Origin: Pseudoduganella danionis
GTDB taxonomy: Bacteria; Pseudomonadota; Gammaproteobacteria; Burkholderiales; Burkholderiaceae_D
Reading direction: 5' to 3'
Assembly: GCF_009720775.1 (NCBI RefSeq)
Contig: NZ_WNKW01000007.1
Location: 38,588 to 102,587, forward strand
DNA: 64,000 nt
The translations under genes and the position numbers were made by a program. Below the pieces are notes generated by a model. That model was not told the origin of the DNA. It saw only the letters and a program-made list of their open reading frames with translations, and did no database searches. Positions 43,329-55,163 of this stretch are shown in pieces. Numbering within the stretch: position 1 is the first letter of the stretch; each line of letters opens with the position of its first letter.

Positions 43329-44708
43329 ATGAATATCGATTCTTCCCCAATCGCCGCGATTGCCACCGCCCCCGGACGCGGCGGCATTGGTGTGGTGCGC
43401 GCTTCCGGCAAAAACCTGCAAGGGCTGGTGACGGCGCTGTTCGGCGCTACCCAACTGCAGCCGCGCCACGCCAGTTATCTGCCGTTCCGTCAGGCTGATG
43501 GCAGCATCATCGATCAGGGCATCGCCATCTTCTTCCCCGGCCCGAACTCTTACACGGGCGAGGATGTGCTGGAACTGCAGGGCCACGGTGGCCCCATCGT
43601 GCTGCAGCTGCTGCTGGCACGGGTGCTGGAAGCGGGCGCTGAACTGGGCTTGCGGCTGGCCGAGCCGGGCGAGTTCACCCGCCGCGCCTACCTCAACGAC
43701 AAGCTCGATCTGGCTCAGGCTGAAGCGGTGGCCGATCTGATCGATGCGTCGACAGAAGCGGCGGCCAAGTCGGCTTCGCAGTCGCTGTCCGGTGCGTTCT
43801 CGAAAACCGTGAATGCGCTGGTGGATGGCGTGACGGGCTTGCGCATGCTGGTGGAAGCCACGCTCGACTTCCCTGAAGAAGAAATCGATTTTCTGGAAAA
43901 ATCCGATGCGCGTGGCCAGCTCAAGGCCATCGTGGAATCGCTCGATCAGGTGTTCCGTCAGGCGGCGCAAGGCGCGCTGCTACGCGAGGGCCTGAACGTG
44001 GTGCTGGTGGGCCAGCCGAATGTGGGCAAGTCCTCGCTGCTGAATGCGCTGGCCGGCAATGATGTGGCGATTGTTACGCCTATCGCCGGTACGACTCGCG
44101 ACAAGGTCACGGAAACCATACAGATCGAAGGCATCCCGCTCAACATCATCGATACAGCCGGCATCCGCACGGTGGATGACAGCATCGATGTGGTGGAACG
44201 CATCGGCATCGAACGCACGTGGGCAGAAGTGGGCAAGGCCGATGTGATCCTGCATCTGCTCGATGCTGATCAGGGGCCTACGCGCGCTGATGAAAACATT
44301 ATGGCGGCCTTCCCGCCTGAAGTGCCCGTGCTGCGTGTGTGGAACAAGATCGACCTGTCCGGCCACAAGCCTTCCGTCGACGAGATGGCCGATGCCGTGC
44401 ACGTGTATCTGTCGGCGCACGAGAATCTCGGCATTGACCTGCTGCGCGCGGAACTGCTGCGTATCGCCGGCTGGCAGCAGACGGGCGAATCGCTGTATCT
44501 GGCGCGCGAACGCCATCTGATCGCGCTGAAAAACGCCGGTGCCCATCTGGCGCGCGCGGGTGAACACGCGGCGCAGAATGATCAGTCGCTCGATCTGTTC
44601 GCGGAAGAACTGCGGCTGGCGCAAGCTCAGCTATCGAGCATTACGGGTGAATTCTCGTCCGACGATCTGCTGGGCGTGATCTTCAGCCGCTTCTGCATCG
44701 GCAAGTAA
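43329..44708 (+). CDS. mnmE: tRNA uridine-5-carboxymethylaminomethyl modification GTPase
   Basis: The 459-residue GTPase works with MnmG to make (c)mnm5U at wobble position 34 of certain tRNAs. It shows the folate-binding N-terminal domain (IAAIATAPGRGGIGVVRASG, GEFTRRAYLNDKLDLAQAEAVADLI), the inserted G domain (G1 GQPNVGKSS, G2/G3 PIAGTTRD and DTAGIR, G4 NKID), and the invariant C-terminal FCIGK whose Cys is catalytic. ATG 43329 begins the family homology. MnmG is not in the window. Confidence 0.99.
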   Translation: MNIDSSPIAAIATAPGRGGIGVVRASGKNLQGLVTALFGATQLQPRHASYLPFRQADGSIIDQGIAIFFPGPNSYTGEDVLELQGHGGPIVLQLLLARVLEAGAELGLRLAEPGEFTRRAYLNDKLDLAQAEAVADLIDASTEAAAKSASQSLSGAFSKTVNALVDGVTGLRMLVEATLDFPEEEIDFLEKSDARGQLKAIVESLDQVFRQAAQGALLREGLNVVLVGQPNVGKSSLLNALAGNDVAIVTPIAGTTRDKVTETIQIEGIPLNIIDTAGIRTVDDSIDVVERIGIERTWAEVGKADVILHLLDADQGPTRADENIMAAFPPEVPVLRVWNKIDLSGHKPSVDEMADAVHVYLSAHENLGIDLLRAELLRIAGWQQTGESLYLARERHLIALKNAGAHLARAGEHAAQNDQSLDLFAEELRLAQAQLSSITGEFSSDDLLGVIFSRFCIGK

Positions 44709-44732
44709 GCAGTCGGCTCAGGCTGTGTGCGC

Positions 44733-45728
44733 TCAGGTTGATTCTGCTTCGGCTGCCAGCACATGCAGTTCGACGCGATCGCGGCCATTGCGCTTGGCCT
44801 GGTACAAACAGCTATCGGCCGCCGCCAGCAGGCTGGCCGCATCGGTCAGATGTTCGCGGTGGAAGCTGGCTACGCCTATGCTGAGTGTGACGTGGGGACG
44901 CGTGGCAGCCGGTGCATGCGGCAGTTGCAGGCTGGCCACGCGGGCGCGGATGGCCTCCGCGTGCTGGGCTGCCTGCTCGGCGCTGGTGTCGGGCAGTACG
45001 GCGGCAAATTCTTCGCCGCCATAGCGCGCCGCCAGATCGGCCGGGCGCTGCAACATGCCGGCAAAGGCCTCGGCCACGGTCGTCAGGCAGGCGTCACCCT
45101 GCTGGTGGCCGAAGTGGTCGTTATAAGCTTTGAAGGAATCGATATCCATCAGCAGCAATGAGAGCTGGCCGCTGTTGCGCTGGGCGCGGCGCAGTTCGCG
45201 GTCCAGTGCCACGTCGAAGTGGCGCCGGTTGGCGATGCCCGTCAGCCCATCCACATACGATTGCGCGCGCAGCGCTTCGGCTTGTCCGCGCAACTGCTTT
45301 TCCTTGTCCACCGTGATGCTGATATCGCTCACTTCGATCAGGCAGTAATGCTGCTTGCCTTCGGTGAACGGGGTGACGGCGACGGCCTGATCGATGCGTT
45401 CGCCGCCCCAGGTGCCACTCGCATACAGCGGGAAGGGCGCGCGCTGGCTAGCCGGCGAGAGCCGTTGCGGCAGCTTGCTCTGCATGGCGCTGTGCACCAG
45501 TTGCTCGAGCCGCTGGCCGGCCAGTTCCGGGAACACTTCAAACAGGGGGCGACCCAGTACGCGGCTGGCCGACAGGCCGGAGTGGCTGGCCAGCCACTGG
45601 TTCCACACCACCACACGCAAGTCGGGATCGAGCACCATCAGTCCCATGCTGGCCAGCGCCAGTATGCGGGTGGACAAGTGGGCGTGGCCGCTGGCGGCGG
45701 CCGGTGTGGCGATGGTGCTGTCGGTCAT
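44733..45728 (-). CDS. PAS-GGDEF diguanylate cyclase
   Basis: A 331-residue cytosolic protein: PAS domain (about 25-140, LALASMGLMVLDPDLRVVVWNQW), short linker helix, then a GGDEF domain with active-site RYGGEEF and the product-inhibition I-site RPAD five residues before it, so it should make c-di-GMP and be feedback inhibited. DMDxD-type metal site appears as LMDIDSFKAYND. Start at 45728 has AAGGAAA upstream and is preferred over 45809/45749. It is the last gene of the signalling run that begins with the sensor kinase. Confidence 0.92.
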   Translation of the reverse strand: MTDSTIATPAAASGHAHLSTRILALASMGLMVLDPDLRVVVWNQWLASHSGLSASRVLGRPLFEVFPELAGQRLEQLVHSAMQSKLPQRLSPASQRAPFPLYASGTWGGERIDQAVAVTPFTEGKQHYCLIEVSDISITVDKEKQLRGQAEALRAQSYVDGLTGIANRRHFDVALDRELRRAQRNSGQLSLLLMDIDSFKAYNDHFGHQQGDACLTTVAEAFAGMLQRPADLAARYGGEEFAAVLPDTSAEQAAQHAEAIRARVASLQLPHAPAATRPHVTLSIGVASFHREHLTDAASLLAAADSCLYQAKRNGRDRVELHVLAAEAEST

Positions 45729-45771
45729 GCGGATTTCCTTGCTGGGCATGGATGATGACCGATTATAAGCG

Positions 45772-47505
45772 CTACTCGCTCCCTGCAGGCGTGTAAGCCA
45801 GCCGCGCATCCTGGCGCAACAGTTGCGTCATCATGTCGGCCGGAATCGGACGGCTGAAGTAATAGCCCTGGATCAGATCGCAGTCATGTTCGGCCAGATA
45901 GGCCAGCTGCTCGGCCGATTCCACCCCTTCCGCTACCACCTTGAGTTTCAGGCTGTGTGCCATGGCGATGATGGCGCGCACGACGGCGGCATCGTCGGCG
46001 TTGTGGGGCAGTTCGCGGATGAAGGCGATATCGATTTTCAGCGTATCGACGGGGAAGCGGCGCAGATAGGCCAGGCTGGAATAGCCGGTGCCGAAATCGT
46101 CGATGGCGATGCGCACCCCCATGGTCCATAGCGTGGACAGGGTGGCGGCTGTGCGCGCCAGATCTTCCATCAGCGCCGTTTCCGTCACTTCCAGCGAGAG
46201 CAGGGCGGGATCAATCTGGTGGCGCTGCAGCGCTGCCGCCACCGTGTCGACCAGCGTGCTGTCACTGAACTGCGGGCTGGCCACATTCACGGCCACCGGC
46301 AGAGGGCCGGCTTCATCCTGCGCCCAGCAGGCAATCTGGCGGCACGCCTGCTCGATCACCCAGGCGCCCACTTCGCGGATCATGCCGGTCTGCTCGAGCA
46401 AGGGGATGAATTCGGCCGGCGACACGATGCCATGGCCGGGGCGGTTCCAGCGCAGCAGCGCTTCCGTGCCCACCATGCGCCCCGTGCGCAGATGGACTTT
46501 GGGCTGGTAGTACAGTTCGAATTCGTCGCTGGCGCAGGCGTGGCGCAAGGCTTGCTCGAGCTGGTAGCGGTGTTGGGCTTGTTCGTTCATGGCATAGGTG
46601 AAATAGCTGCACTGATTGCTGCCGGCCTGCTTGGCCTGATGCAAAGCGATGTTGGCGTAGCGGATCAGGGTGGCGGCGTCGACGGCATCGTCCGGATAGA
46701 GTGCCACGCCCATGCTGACGCTGAGCGCGCGGCGGCCGTCCGGCAGGGGGAAGGGTTCATGCAGGGCCGCCTGGATCAGGGCGACGATGCGGGCGCTGTC
46801 GCTGCTGTGCTCGAGTGCTGGCAGCAGCAGGGCGAATTCGTCATTGCCGAAGCGGGCCAGGCTGGCGCGCGGCGGTGCCAGCCGGTTCAGGCGCTGGGCC
46901 AGCAGGCGTAGCACGCCATCGCCGGCCGGATAGCCCTGGGTATCGTTGAGCGTAGTAAAGCCGTCGAGATCGATCAGCAGCAGCGCGCTCGGATGGGGCT
47001 GGGCGGCTGCCAGTTGGGTGGCCAGCGACTGCGAGAACAGTTGGCGGTTGGGCAGGCCCGTCAGGCTGTCATAGCTGGCCATGCGCAAGCCATAGGCGCG
47101 CGTATCGTTGTACAGCAGCCGCACTTCCAGCAGATTGCGCACGCGGCTCAGCAATTCGCCCGGATCATAAGGTTTGGTCAGAAAGTCCTTGGCACCGGCT
47201 TCCAGTGCGGCCAGCTTACTGTCGTGCTGGGCCGAGAGCACCAGCACGGGCAGGTACTGGTCGGCTTCGATCTGGTACAGCGCTTCCAGTACCTGAAAAC
47301 CATCCATGACCGGCATGTGCAAGTCCAGTACGATCAGGTCGTAGGCATTGCGGCGGTGCAGTTCGGCCACGCCGGCAGCGTCGCAGGTGGCGGTCACATC
47401 GGTATAGCCTGCGCTGGCGAGCAACTGGCTCAGGATCTGGTTGCTGAGCTGCTGATCGTCAACCAGCAGGATACGGGCGCGGTGGAGTAGGGCAGCAGCG
47501 ATCAT
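45772..47505 (-). CDS. Response regulator with GGDEF and EAL domains
   Basis: The 577-residue protein has a receiver (VDDQ acidic patch, phospho-Asp in LIVLDLHMP near 60, KPYD), a GGDEF domain with degenerate signature RFGNDEF, and an EAL domain with intact catalytic set (TEALLRW, NVASPQF, LEVTET, IDDFGTGYSS, LKID, AEGVE, QGYYFSRP). It is most likely a phosphorylation-controlled c-di-GMP phosphodiesterase whose GGDEF part is regulatory or weakly active. Its start overlaps the stop of the lone receiver gene (ATGA). Confidence 0.93.
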   Translation of the reverse strand: MIAAALLHRARILLVDDQQLSNQILSQLLASAGYTDVTATCDAAGVAELHRRNAYDLIVLDLHMPVMDGFQVLEALYQIEADQYLPVLVLSAQHDSKLAALEAGAKDFLTKPYDPGELLSRVRNLLEVRLLYNDTRAYGLRMASYDSLTGLPNRQLFSQSLATQLAAAQPHPSALLLIDLDGFTTLNDTQGYPAGDGVLRLLAQRLNRLAPPRASLARFGNDEFALLLPALEHSSDSARIVALIQAALHEPFPLPDGRRALSVSMGVALYPDDAVDAATLIRYANIALHQAKQAGSNQCSYFTYAMNEQAQHRYQLEQALRHACASDEFELYYQPKVHLRTGRMVGTEALLRWNRPGHGIVSPAEFIPLLEQTGMIREVGAWVIEQACRQIACWAQDEAGPLPVAVNVASPQFSDSTLVDTVAAALQRHQIDPALLSLEVTETALMEDLARTAATLSTLWTMGVRIAIDDFGTGYSSLAYLRRFPVDTLKIDIAFIRELPHNADDAAVVRAIIAMAHSLKLKVVAEGVESAEQLAYLAEHDCDLIQGYYFSRPIPADMMTQLLRQDARLAYTPAGSE

Positions 47506-47885
47506 GACAATGAACTTTGGGGATAGACCTGGGCAATGGCGTCCAGCAGCAACTGGTCATTGACGGGTTTTTGCAGATAAGCCAGCGGTAATTGATGCAG
47601 GGCACGGAACTGCTCCTGCGGTTTGGGGTGGCCGCTGATCAGAATCACGCCCATTTCCGGCGCCAGCGTGGCCAGCCGTGCTTGCACGTCGAGCCCGGTC
47701 TGCTCCGGCATGTGCACGTCGAGGATCACGCAGCAGGCATGGTGTTCGTTGAGGGTTTGCAGGAAGGCTGCACCGCTGGGAAAGGCACGCGCACTGAGCC
47801 CGGCCGAGCGCAACAGGCGCACCAGCGCGCGGCAGATGGCGGCATCGTCATCAACGACGGCTATCCAGGGTGATTTCGTTTCCAT
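47502..47885 (-). CDS. Stand-alone receiver-domain protein
   Basis: A 127-residue single receiver domain: VVDDDAAICRAL acidic pocket, phospho-Asp in CVILDVHMPEQTG (near 57), Ser in ILISGHP and Lys in LQKPVND. Without an output domain it probably acts as a phosphate relay or sink, or by protein contact. It overlaps the receiver-GGDEF-EAL gene and follows the FixJ-type gene by 64 bp, so the upstream kinase is the natural phosphodonor (inference). Confidence 0.92.
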   Translation of the reverse strand: METKSPWIAVVDDDAAICRALVRLLRSAGLSARAFPSGAAFLQTLNEHHACCVILDVHMPEQTGLDVQARLATLAPEMGVILISGHPKPQEQFRALHQLPLAYLQKPVNDQLLLDAIAQVYPQSSLS

Positions 47886-47949
47886 GGGGCCACATTAGCG
47901 CTGTGCTGATGGGCTGCCTATGGGACTTTGGGCCTATGCCCGTGGCGGA

Positions 47950-48557
47950 CTAGCTATGGCGTACCCGGTCTACCATGCGCACCAGTGCGGCCAGCGAACG
48001 TACTTCCATCTTGGCCATCACGCGGGCGCGGTGCACCTTGATGGTCTTTTCGGCCGCGCCCAGCGTGGCGGCCACCTGCTTGTTCAGCAAGCCTTCGATG
48101 ATCAGGTCCAGCACTTCGGTCTCGCGCGGCGTCAGCGTGGCCAGGCGCTGGCGGATCGCGCCGAGTTCCTGATCCGTGTCGCGTGCGCGCCGGTTGCTGG
48201 CGCAGGCATGGGCCACGGCCGTGAGCAGGCGTTCGGCATCGACCGGCTTGGTGAGGAAATCGACGGCACCGAGCTTCATGGCGCGCACGCCTGATTCGAT
48301 ATCGCCATGGCCGGTGAGGAAGATCACCGGCAGCAGGCTGGCGCGCTCGCTCAGGGCTTGCTGCAGCGCCAGCCCGCTCATTTCCGGCATGGCCAGATCG
48401 AGGATCAAACAGCCCTCGGCCTGGGCGTCTACGCTGGCCAGAAATGCGCTGGCGCTGGCAAAGCCCTGCACGGCATAGCCGGCCGAGTTGAGCAGCCGGC
48501 TCAGCGCCTTGAGGATGGCCGGCTGGTCATCCACCAGATAGATTTGCAGGCCCGTGT

Positions 48558-48561
<4 letters not shown>
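47950..48561 (-). CDS. FixJ/NodW-type response regulator
   Basis: The 203-residue regulator has a receiver (VDDQPAILKAL, phospho-Asp in CLILDLAMPEMSG near 53, TGHGDIESGVRAMKLGAVDFLTKP) and a LuxR-type helix-turn-helix (LTPRETEVLDLIIEGLLNKQVAATLGAAEKTIKVHRARVMAKM). The start at 48561 overlaps the kinase stop by four bases (ATGA), so they form a coupled two-component pair. Target genes are unknown; the palindromes noted elsewhere are of a type such regulators bind. Confidence 0.95.
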
Positions 48562-50741
<2,180 letters not shown>

Positions 50742-51045
50742 CGGGCGGGCGGAGGGGGAGCAGGCGCTGATGATTGTATTGAAGATTACCGAGGGTCACA
50801 ACTTAACATATGCAAGCGTGGTGCGGGCGCCGCACTATCGATTCCGGCTTTTTAATAAAAAAATATTTCTTCATTCGGACAGGACTGTTTCATGTGCGCA
50901 AACGCCCGATTCTGCAACGGCGCTGGCACAGACAGCGGGTATGAACCTGCTATGATGGCTCGCTTGAGAATTCTCATGCACGTGTTATTCCGCTGAAGTA
51001 ATCTTGCAACGTTGACCTGAGCACGGCCCTGGAAAGGAGGCGATC
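50742..51045. other. 304-bp divergent intergenic region
   Basis: It separates the sensor kinase (minus) from a small zinc-ribbon gene (plus). A possible plus-strand -10 TATGAT lies near 50953-50958 without a good -35. No gene or stable RNA was recognised. Confidence 0.4.
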
Positions 51046-51252
51046 GTGGATCCGATACAAGAGAGCGTACAGGATGACAATACCGGCGTGCCGCCTGCCG
51101 TGGCCACGTCGCCGGCGCCGTTGCGCGCGCGCCAGTCGCTGCCGCCCAAAGGGGCGTGCTGGTATTGCGACAAACCGCTGGATAATGTGCGCCGCTTCTG
51201 CGACAAGGAGTGCGCCGACGCGTTCGACGAGGAAAAGGAATATACCCGCTAG
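51046..51252 (+). CDS. Small zinc-ribbon protein
   Basis: A 68-residue protein starting at GTG 51046, supported by an excellent AAGGAGG five bases upstream. The C-terminal half holds CWYCDKPLDNVRRFCDKECADAF, with four Cys placed as in a small zinc ribbon (CxxC ... CxxxC), similar to the DUF2116 type. Acidic tail DEEKEYTR. Role unknown. Its stop overlaps the convergent Hpt gene end. Confidence 0.75.
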   Translation: MDPIQESVQDDNTGVPPAVATSPAPLRARQSLPPKGACWYCDKPLDNVRRFCDKECADAFDEEKEYTR

Positions 51253-51827
51253 GGTTGCAGTGCATCGGCCGGCAGCAGCGCCAGCGCGGCTTCGTAATCA
51301 AACTGCAGCACCTGTTCCCGCAGCGCCTGATAGCAGGCCGCTCCGAGCGTATGGCTGAGCGCATCGGCCGACTGTTCCACCAGATCGACGGCCGCACCGT
51401 CACCGATATCGAGCAGGCCGGCCAGATGCTGTACCAGCGCCATCGACGTCGGCATATGGCTGGCAGCGTAGGGCGCGGGCGGACCCGGCAGATCTTCCTG
51501 CTGCAACACCACTTCTATCTGCACCAGCAAGGCTTGCAGCGCTGCTTCCAGTGCGCTGAGCAGGCTGTCGTTGCCGGCGCTTTCGAGCGCATGGGCCAGC
51601 CGCGCGACCTGGCGGGCGCCTATCATGCCGGCCGCGCCCTTGAGCGTGTGGGCGATGCGCGCTGCCACCACCTGATCGCCGGCCGCATGGGCGGCGCGGG
51701 CTTCGGCAGGCGCATCCTGATAGCGCTGGCGGAAGCGCCGCAGGATTTGCTGGTACAGCGCACGGTCGCCCATCAGTTGCTGCAGGCCGGTGCCGGTATC
51801 GAGGATGTCGGTGTCGGGAGTGGTCAT
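51249..51827 (-). CDS. Hpt domain protein
   Basis: A 192-residue helical protein whose N-terminal Hpt domain carries the phospho-His motif IAHTLKGAAGMIGA (His near 59). Hpt proteins pass phosphate between receivers of a phosphorelay. The C-terminal half (about 110-192) is a second helical segment resembling a degenerate Hpt without His. No signal peptide. It could serve the nearby kinase and lone receiver, though it is on its own transcript. Confidence 0.85.
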   Translation of the reverse strand: MTTPDTDILDTGTGLQQLMGDRALYQQILRRFRQRYQDAPAEARAAHAAGDQVVAARIAHTLKGAAGMIGARQVARLAHALESAGNDSLLSALEAALQALLVQIEVVLQQEDLPGPPAPYAASHMPTSMALVQHLAGLLDIGDGAAVDLVEQSADALSHTLGAACYQALREQVLQFDYEAALALLPADALQP

Positions 51828-51972
51828 GGCAGGGTCAGTGCTTGCACGGGCGCGGTGGGTTGATTGTCATTTTATGCCAGATTTCAATTTGATAGCAGGC
51901 TAGTGTGGGCCCCGGCTCAGGTTAGAATGGCGCTTGCCCGGGCGATGCCCGGTTTTTACTGGATAGACTGCT

Positions 51973-52752
51973 TTGAAACCACACCACCACGCGCGTGTAC
52001 AGCGCGCCAAATTTGCCCTGCCGAGCATGGTGACGCTGATGTCGATCGCCTGTGGCTTCGGCAGCATCGTGATTTCCGTCGATAACGCCCGCATCGGCGC
52101 GGCGCAGGACTACCGTCTGGCGGCCATATTGCTGGTGCTGGCTGGCGTGTTCGATGCGCTCGACGGTCTGGTGGCGCGCGCCACCAACACCACCTCCGAA
52201 TTCGGCATGCAGCTCGATTCGATCGCCGATGTGATGAACTTCGGCTGCGCGCCCGGCCTGCTGCTGTACTGCTACGGCTTTGTGCAACTGGGCGCAGAGC
52301 AGCCCACGCTGCTGCGGCTGGGCGGCATCGCCAGCTTCTTCTTTGTTGCCTGCGGCGCCTTGCGGCTGGCCCGTTTCAATGTGAATGTGGGACGCACCGA
52401 TCCGCGCTATTTCGTTGGTATGCCGATCACGGCCGGTGCGGCCTGTGTGGCGGCAGTGGTGGTGGCCTGGCCGCAGCCGCCGGTGACGGCGCTGCATGGC
52501 GGCCTGATCGTGGCGCTGCTGTTTGCGGTGGGCAGCCTGATGGTGTCCACCGTACGCTTCCCTAGCTCCAAGCAGAAAAAGAGCCCGCTGGCGCTGGTGT
52601 TACTGGTCTTGAATCTGGGCTTGCTGGCCTGGTTGCAGGCACTGTATTTCGCCCTGTTCTTCGCTGTCTACATCGTCTTCACGCTGGCGCTGAATCTGGC
52701 GTGGCAGCAGGGCTGGCGCGGCATCGCGCCGCCCCAGATTTTCCACGACTGA
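51973..52752 (+). CDS. pssA: CDP-diacylglycerol-serine O-phosphatidyltransferase
   Basis: PssA makes phosphatidylserine from CDP-diacylglycerol and L-serine in the inner membrane, leading to phosphatidylethanolamine. The 259-residue type II enzyme has about eight helices and the CDP-alcohol phosphotransferase motif DALDGLVARATNTTSEFG followed by QLDSIADVMNFG. The start appears to be TTG at 51973, giving the usual N-terminus (MKPHHHARVQRAKFALPSMVTL); no ATG fits before the first helix. It ends tail-to-tail with an aldo/keto reductase with no spacer. Confidence 0.93.
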   Translation: MKPHHHARVQRAKFALPSMVTLMSIACGFGSIVISVDNARIGAAQDYRLAAILLVLAGVFDALDGLVARATNTTSEFGMQLDSIADVMNFGCAPGLLLYCYGFVQLGAEQPTLLRLGGIASFFFVACGALRLARFNVNVGRTDPRYFVGMPITAGAACVAAVVVAWPQPPVTALHGGLIVALLFAVGSLMVSTVRFPSSKQKKSPLALVLLVLNLGLLAWLQALYFALFFAVYIVFTLALNLAWQQGWRGIAPPQIFHD

Positions 52753-53679
52753 TCAGGCGACTTCGTGGCCCCTGGCCGCGCGCAGGATGGTGAACCACTG
52801 GCTGCGGCTCAGGCTGAACCGGGTGGCTTGCACAGCTTCCGCGATGGCGCTGATGCGGCCTGTGCCCGTCAGCGGGATAGGGCGCGACGGCAGCTGCATA
52901 ATCCACGCAAACACCACGCTGGCGAATGGTTGCTGCAGTTCGGCAGCCACCTGCTCGATGGCGGCGCGCACGCGCTGACCGGCAGCATCGTTGTTGCTGA
53001 ACAGACGGCCGCCAGCCAGCGGCGACCAGATCATCGGTGCCACGCCGAGATCCTGCAGACCGTCGAAAGTTTGGTCGAACATCGGGTCGACGTGCAGCGG
53101 CGAGAATTCCACCTGGTTGGTGCTCAGCGTAATGCGCCGGTTCAGGCACTCGAACTGGTGACGGCTGAAGTTGGAGACGCCGAAGTGGCGCACCTTGCCG
53201 GCCTGGCGCAACGCATGGAAGGTGTCGGCGATGACATCAAAATCCATCAGCGGATCAGGGCGGTGGATCAGTAATAGATCAAGATGGTCGGTGCCCAGAT
53301 TGCGCAGCGACTGCTCGACCGATGCGCTGATGTGGCTGGCGCTGGTGTCGTAATGCTGGATGGTGTGGGCCGGGCGGGCCGCATTCACCAGCTTGATGCC
53401 GCATTTGCTGACCAGCTGCATGCGCTGGCGCAGGCCCGGCTGCATGGCCAGCGCTTCGCCAAACAGCGCTTCCACGCCATAATCACCGTAGATGTCGGCG
53501 TGGTCGAAGCTGCTTACGCCCAGTTCCAGACACTGTTCGATCAAGCGCAGGCGCTGCTGCGCGGTGAGCTGCCATTCCTGCATGCGCCACATGCCGGCGA
53601 CGATGCGGGACAGTGTCAGGCCATCGCGACGCGTCAGGCTGGCAGGGCAGGACAGTGGGTGTGGCTGGGCAGAAGACAT
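52753..53679 (-). CDS. Aldo/keto reductase (YdhF type)
   Basis: The 308-residue TIM-barrel NADPH-dependent reductase shows SSFDHADIYGDY with catalytic Asp/Tyr, the Lys in LVSKCGIK, His in DLLLIHRPDPLMD, and NADPH contacts in the C-terminal part (PLTGTGRISAIAEA). It is closest to E. coli YdhF in motif style. Physiological substrate unknown. It is convergent with pssA. Confidence 0.93.
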   Translation of the reverse strand: MSSAQPHPLSCPASLTRRDGLTLSRIVAGMWRMQEWQLTAQQRLRLIEQCLELGVSSFDHADIYGDYGVEALFGEALAMQPGLRQRMQLVSKCGIKLVNAARPAHTIQHYDTSASHISASVEQSLRNLGTDHLDLLLIHRPDPLMDFDVIADTFHALRQAGKVRHFGVSNFSRHQFECLNRRITLSTNQVEFSPLHVDPMFDQTFDGLQDLGVAPMIWSPLAGGRLFSNNDAAGQRVRAAIEQVAAELQQPFASVVFAWIMQLPSRPIPLTGTGRISAIAEAVQATRFSLSRSQWFTILRAARGHEVA

Positions 53680-53840
53680 GGCGGACCTGGTTAGAAATTG
53701 TCAGGCGGCCATTATACCGAGTGGCTGTAACTTTATTACATCGCGGGCTGGATACTTGTCATTGCGGCTAAGCCGCAGCAGTTTGCCTGTATGATCGGGT
53801 GATCAGCAAAGCTAGAGGGGGAGTGCAGGTAGTGGGGATT

Positions 53841-55151
53841 ATGTCGTTGTTCAAGCGCTGGCTGGGCGCCGCGCCGCAGTCTGCCGCGCCGGTTGCGCTG
53901 GCAGCACCAGTGCCGCTACGGCCGCTCGATGCCATCCCTGTGGTGGTGCGCGCCGAGATCATCGACCAGCGCCATCGCCTGTGCGGCTACCGCTTCCATG
54001 CCGTGGCACGCCAGCACGGCACACCGTTGGCCGAAAGCGCCATGGTGGCAGCGCTGCAGGAAGCCCGGGTGCCCGAGTTCGCGGCCCAGCGGCTAGCCCT
54101 GATCCCCCTCTCGCTCGATGCCGTAACCTTTGGCCGCCATTTGCCCTTGCTGGCGCCGCACACCCTGTTCCTGCTGGACCGGCGCCATAGCGAGCTGCCG
54201 GTTGAGCAACTGGCTGGCCGCATGGCGGCGCTGCGTGCATCGGGCGCCCAGCTGGCCTTGCGCGGCGTGTCGCTGGCGCCGGAAGAAGCGCCTTTGCTGG
54301 CACAGTGCGACATGGTGCTGCTGTACCTGAATGAGCATAGCCTGCCGGCCTTCCAGGCCCTGATCAAGCAGCTGCGCCAGCGTTATTCGGCGCTCAAACT
54401 GTGTGTGGACGGACTGGAATCGTGGAATGAGCAGCGCATGTGCCTGTCGTGGGGCTGCGATTATTTCATGGGGCCATTCCTGACCACGCGCGACGAGGCC
54501 GATAGCAGCGCCAAAGTCGACCAGAGCCGCATGACCTCGATCGAGCTGCTCAACCTGCTGCGCACGGAAGCGGAACTGCCGGCCCTGCTCGATGTGGTCA
54601 AGCGCGACCCCGGCATGACTTACCAGCTACTGCAATGGGCCAATGCGCCGGCCAACGGGCTAGGCACGCAGGTGACCAGTCTGCAGCAGGCGTTCCTGGT
54701 GCTGGGCCGCAATCAGCTCTATCGTGCGCTGACGGTGTCGATGTTCCGCCTCGGCGCTAGCAAGCATCAGGAGCGCGATGAATCGCTGCTGGAAGTGGCG
54801 CTGACGCGCGCCCGTTTTCTGGAGACTTGCAGCCATCTGCCGGCTGCCCAGCGCGATGAGCTGTTCCTGGTCGGGATGCTGTCGCTATTCGATGTGCTGC
54901 TTGGCGTGCCTATGGCCCAGTTGGTGGGGAGTATGCAGCTATCGCCCGAAGTACGCGAGGTGCTGCTGGAGAATCGCGGACCTTACGGGCCGTATCTGAT
55001 GCTGGCGCTGCTGTTCGAGCGCGACAAGGTGGAGCGCGCGCTGGAACTGGCAGGCCGCATGGGGCTGGATGTGGACCGGCTCACGCAGGTCGGTCCGGCC
55101 GCCTTCCTGTGGGCACAGGAAGCGCTGCATTACACAGCTGCGGCCAACTGA
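53841..55151 (+). CDS. HDOD signalling protein with degenerate EAL domain
   Basis: A 436-residue YuxH-like protein. The N-terminal half keeps the EAL-domain outline (VVVRAEIIDQRHRLCGYRFHAV ... LCVDGLESWNEQRMCLSWGCDYFMGPFL) but lacks the EAL triad and other metal ligands, so no phosphodiesterase activity is expected; it may bind c-di-GMP or only proteins. The C-terminal half is an HDOD domain (LRTEAELPALLDVVKRDPGMTYQLLQWANAP). The start is uncertain: ATG 53841 is taken, with in-frame alternatives upstream to 53799. It sits alone. Confidence 0.88.
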   Translation: MSLFKRWLGAAPQSAAPVALAAPVPLRPLDAIPVVVRAEIIDQRHRLCGYRFHAVARQHGTPLAESAMVAALQEARVPEFAAQRLALIPLSLDAVTFGRHLPLLAPHTLFLLDRRHSELPVEQLAGRMAALRASGAQLALRGVSLAPEEAPLLAQCDMVLLYLNEHSLPAFQALIKQLRQRYSALKLCVDGLESWNEQRMCLSWGCDYFMGPFLTTRDEADSSAKVDQSRMTSIELLNLLRTEAELPALLDVVKRDPGMTYQLLQWANAPANGLGTQVTSLQQAFLVLGRNQLYRALTVSMFRLGASKHQERDESLLEVALTRARFLETCSHLPAAQRDELFLVGMLSLFDVLLGVPMAQLVGSMQLSPEVREVLLENRGPYGPYLMLALLFERDKVERALELAGRMGLDVDRLTQVGPAAFLWAQEALHYTAAAN

Positions 55152-55163
55152 GTCAGGCAGGTA

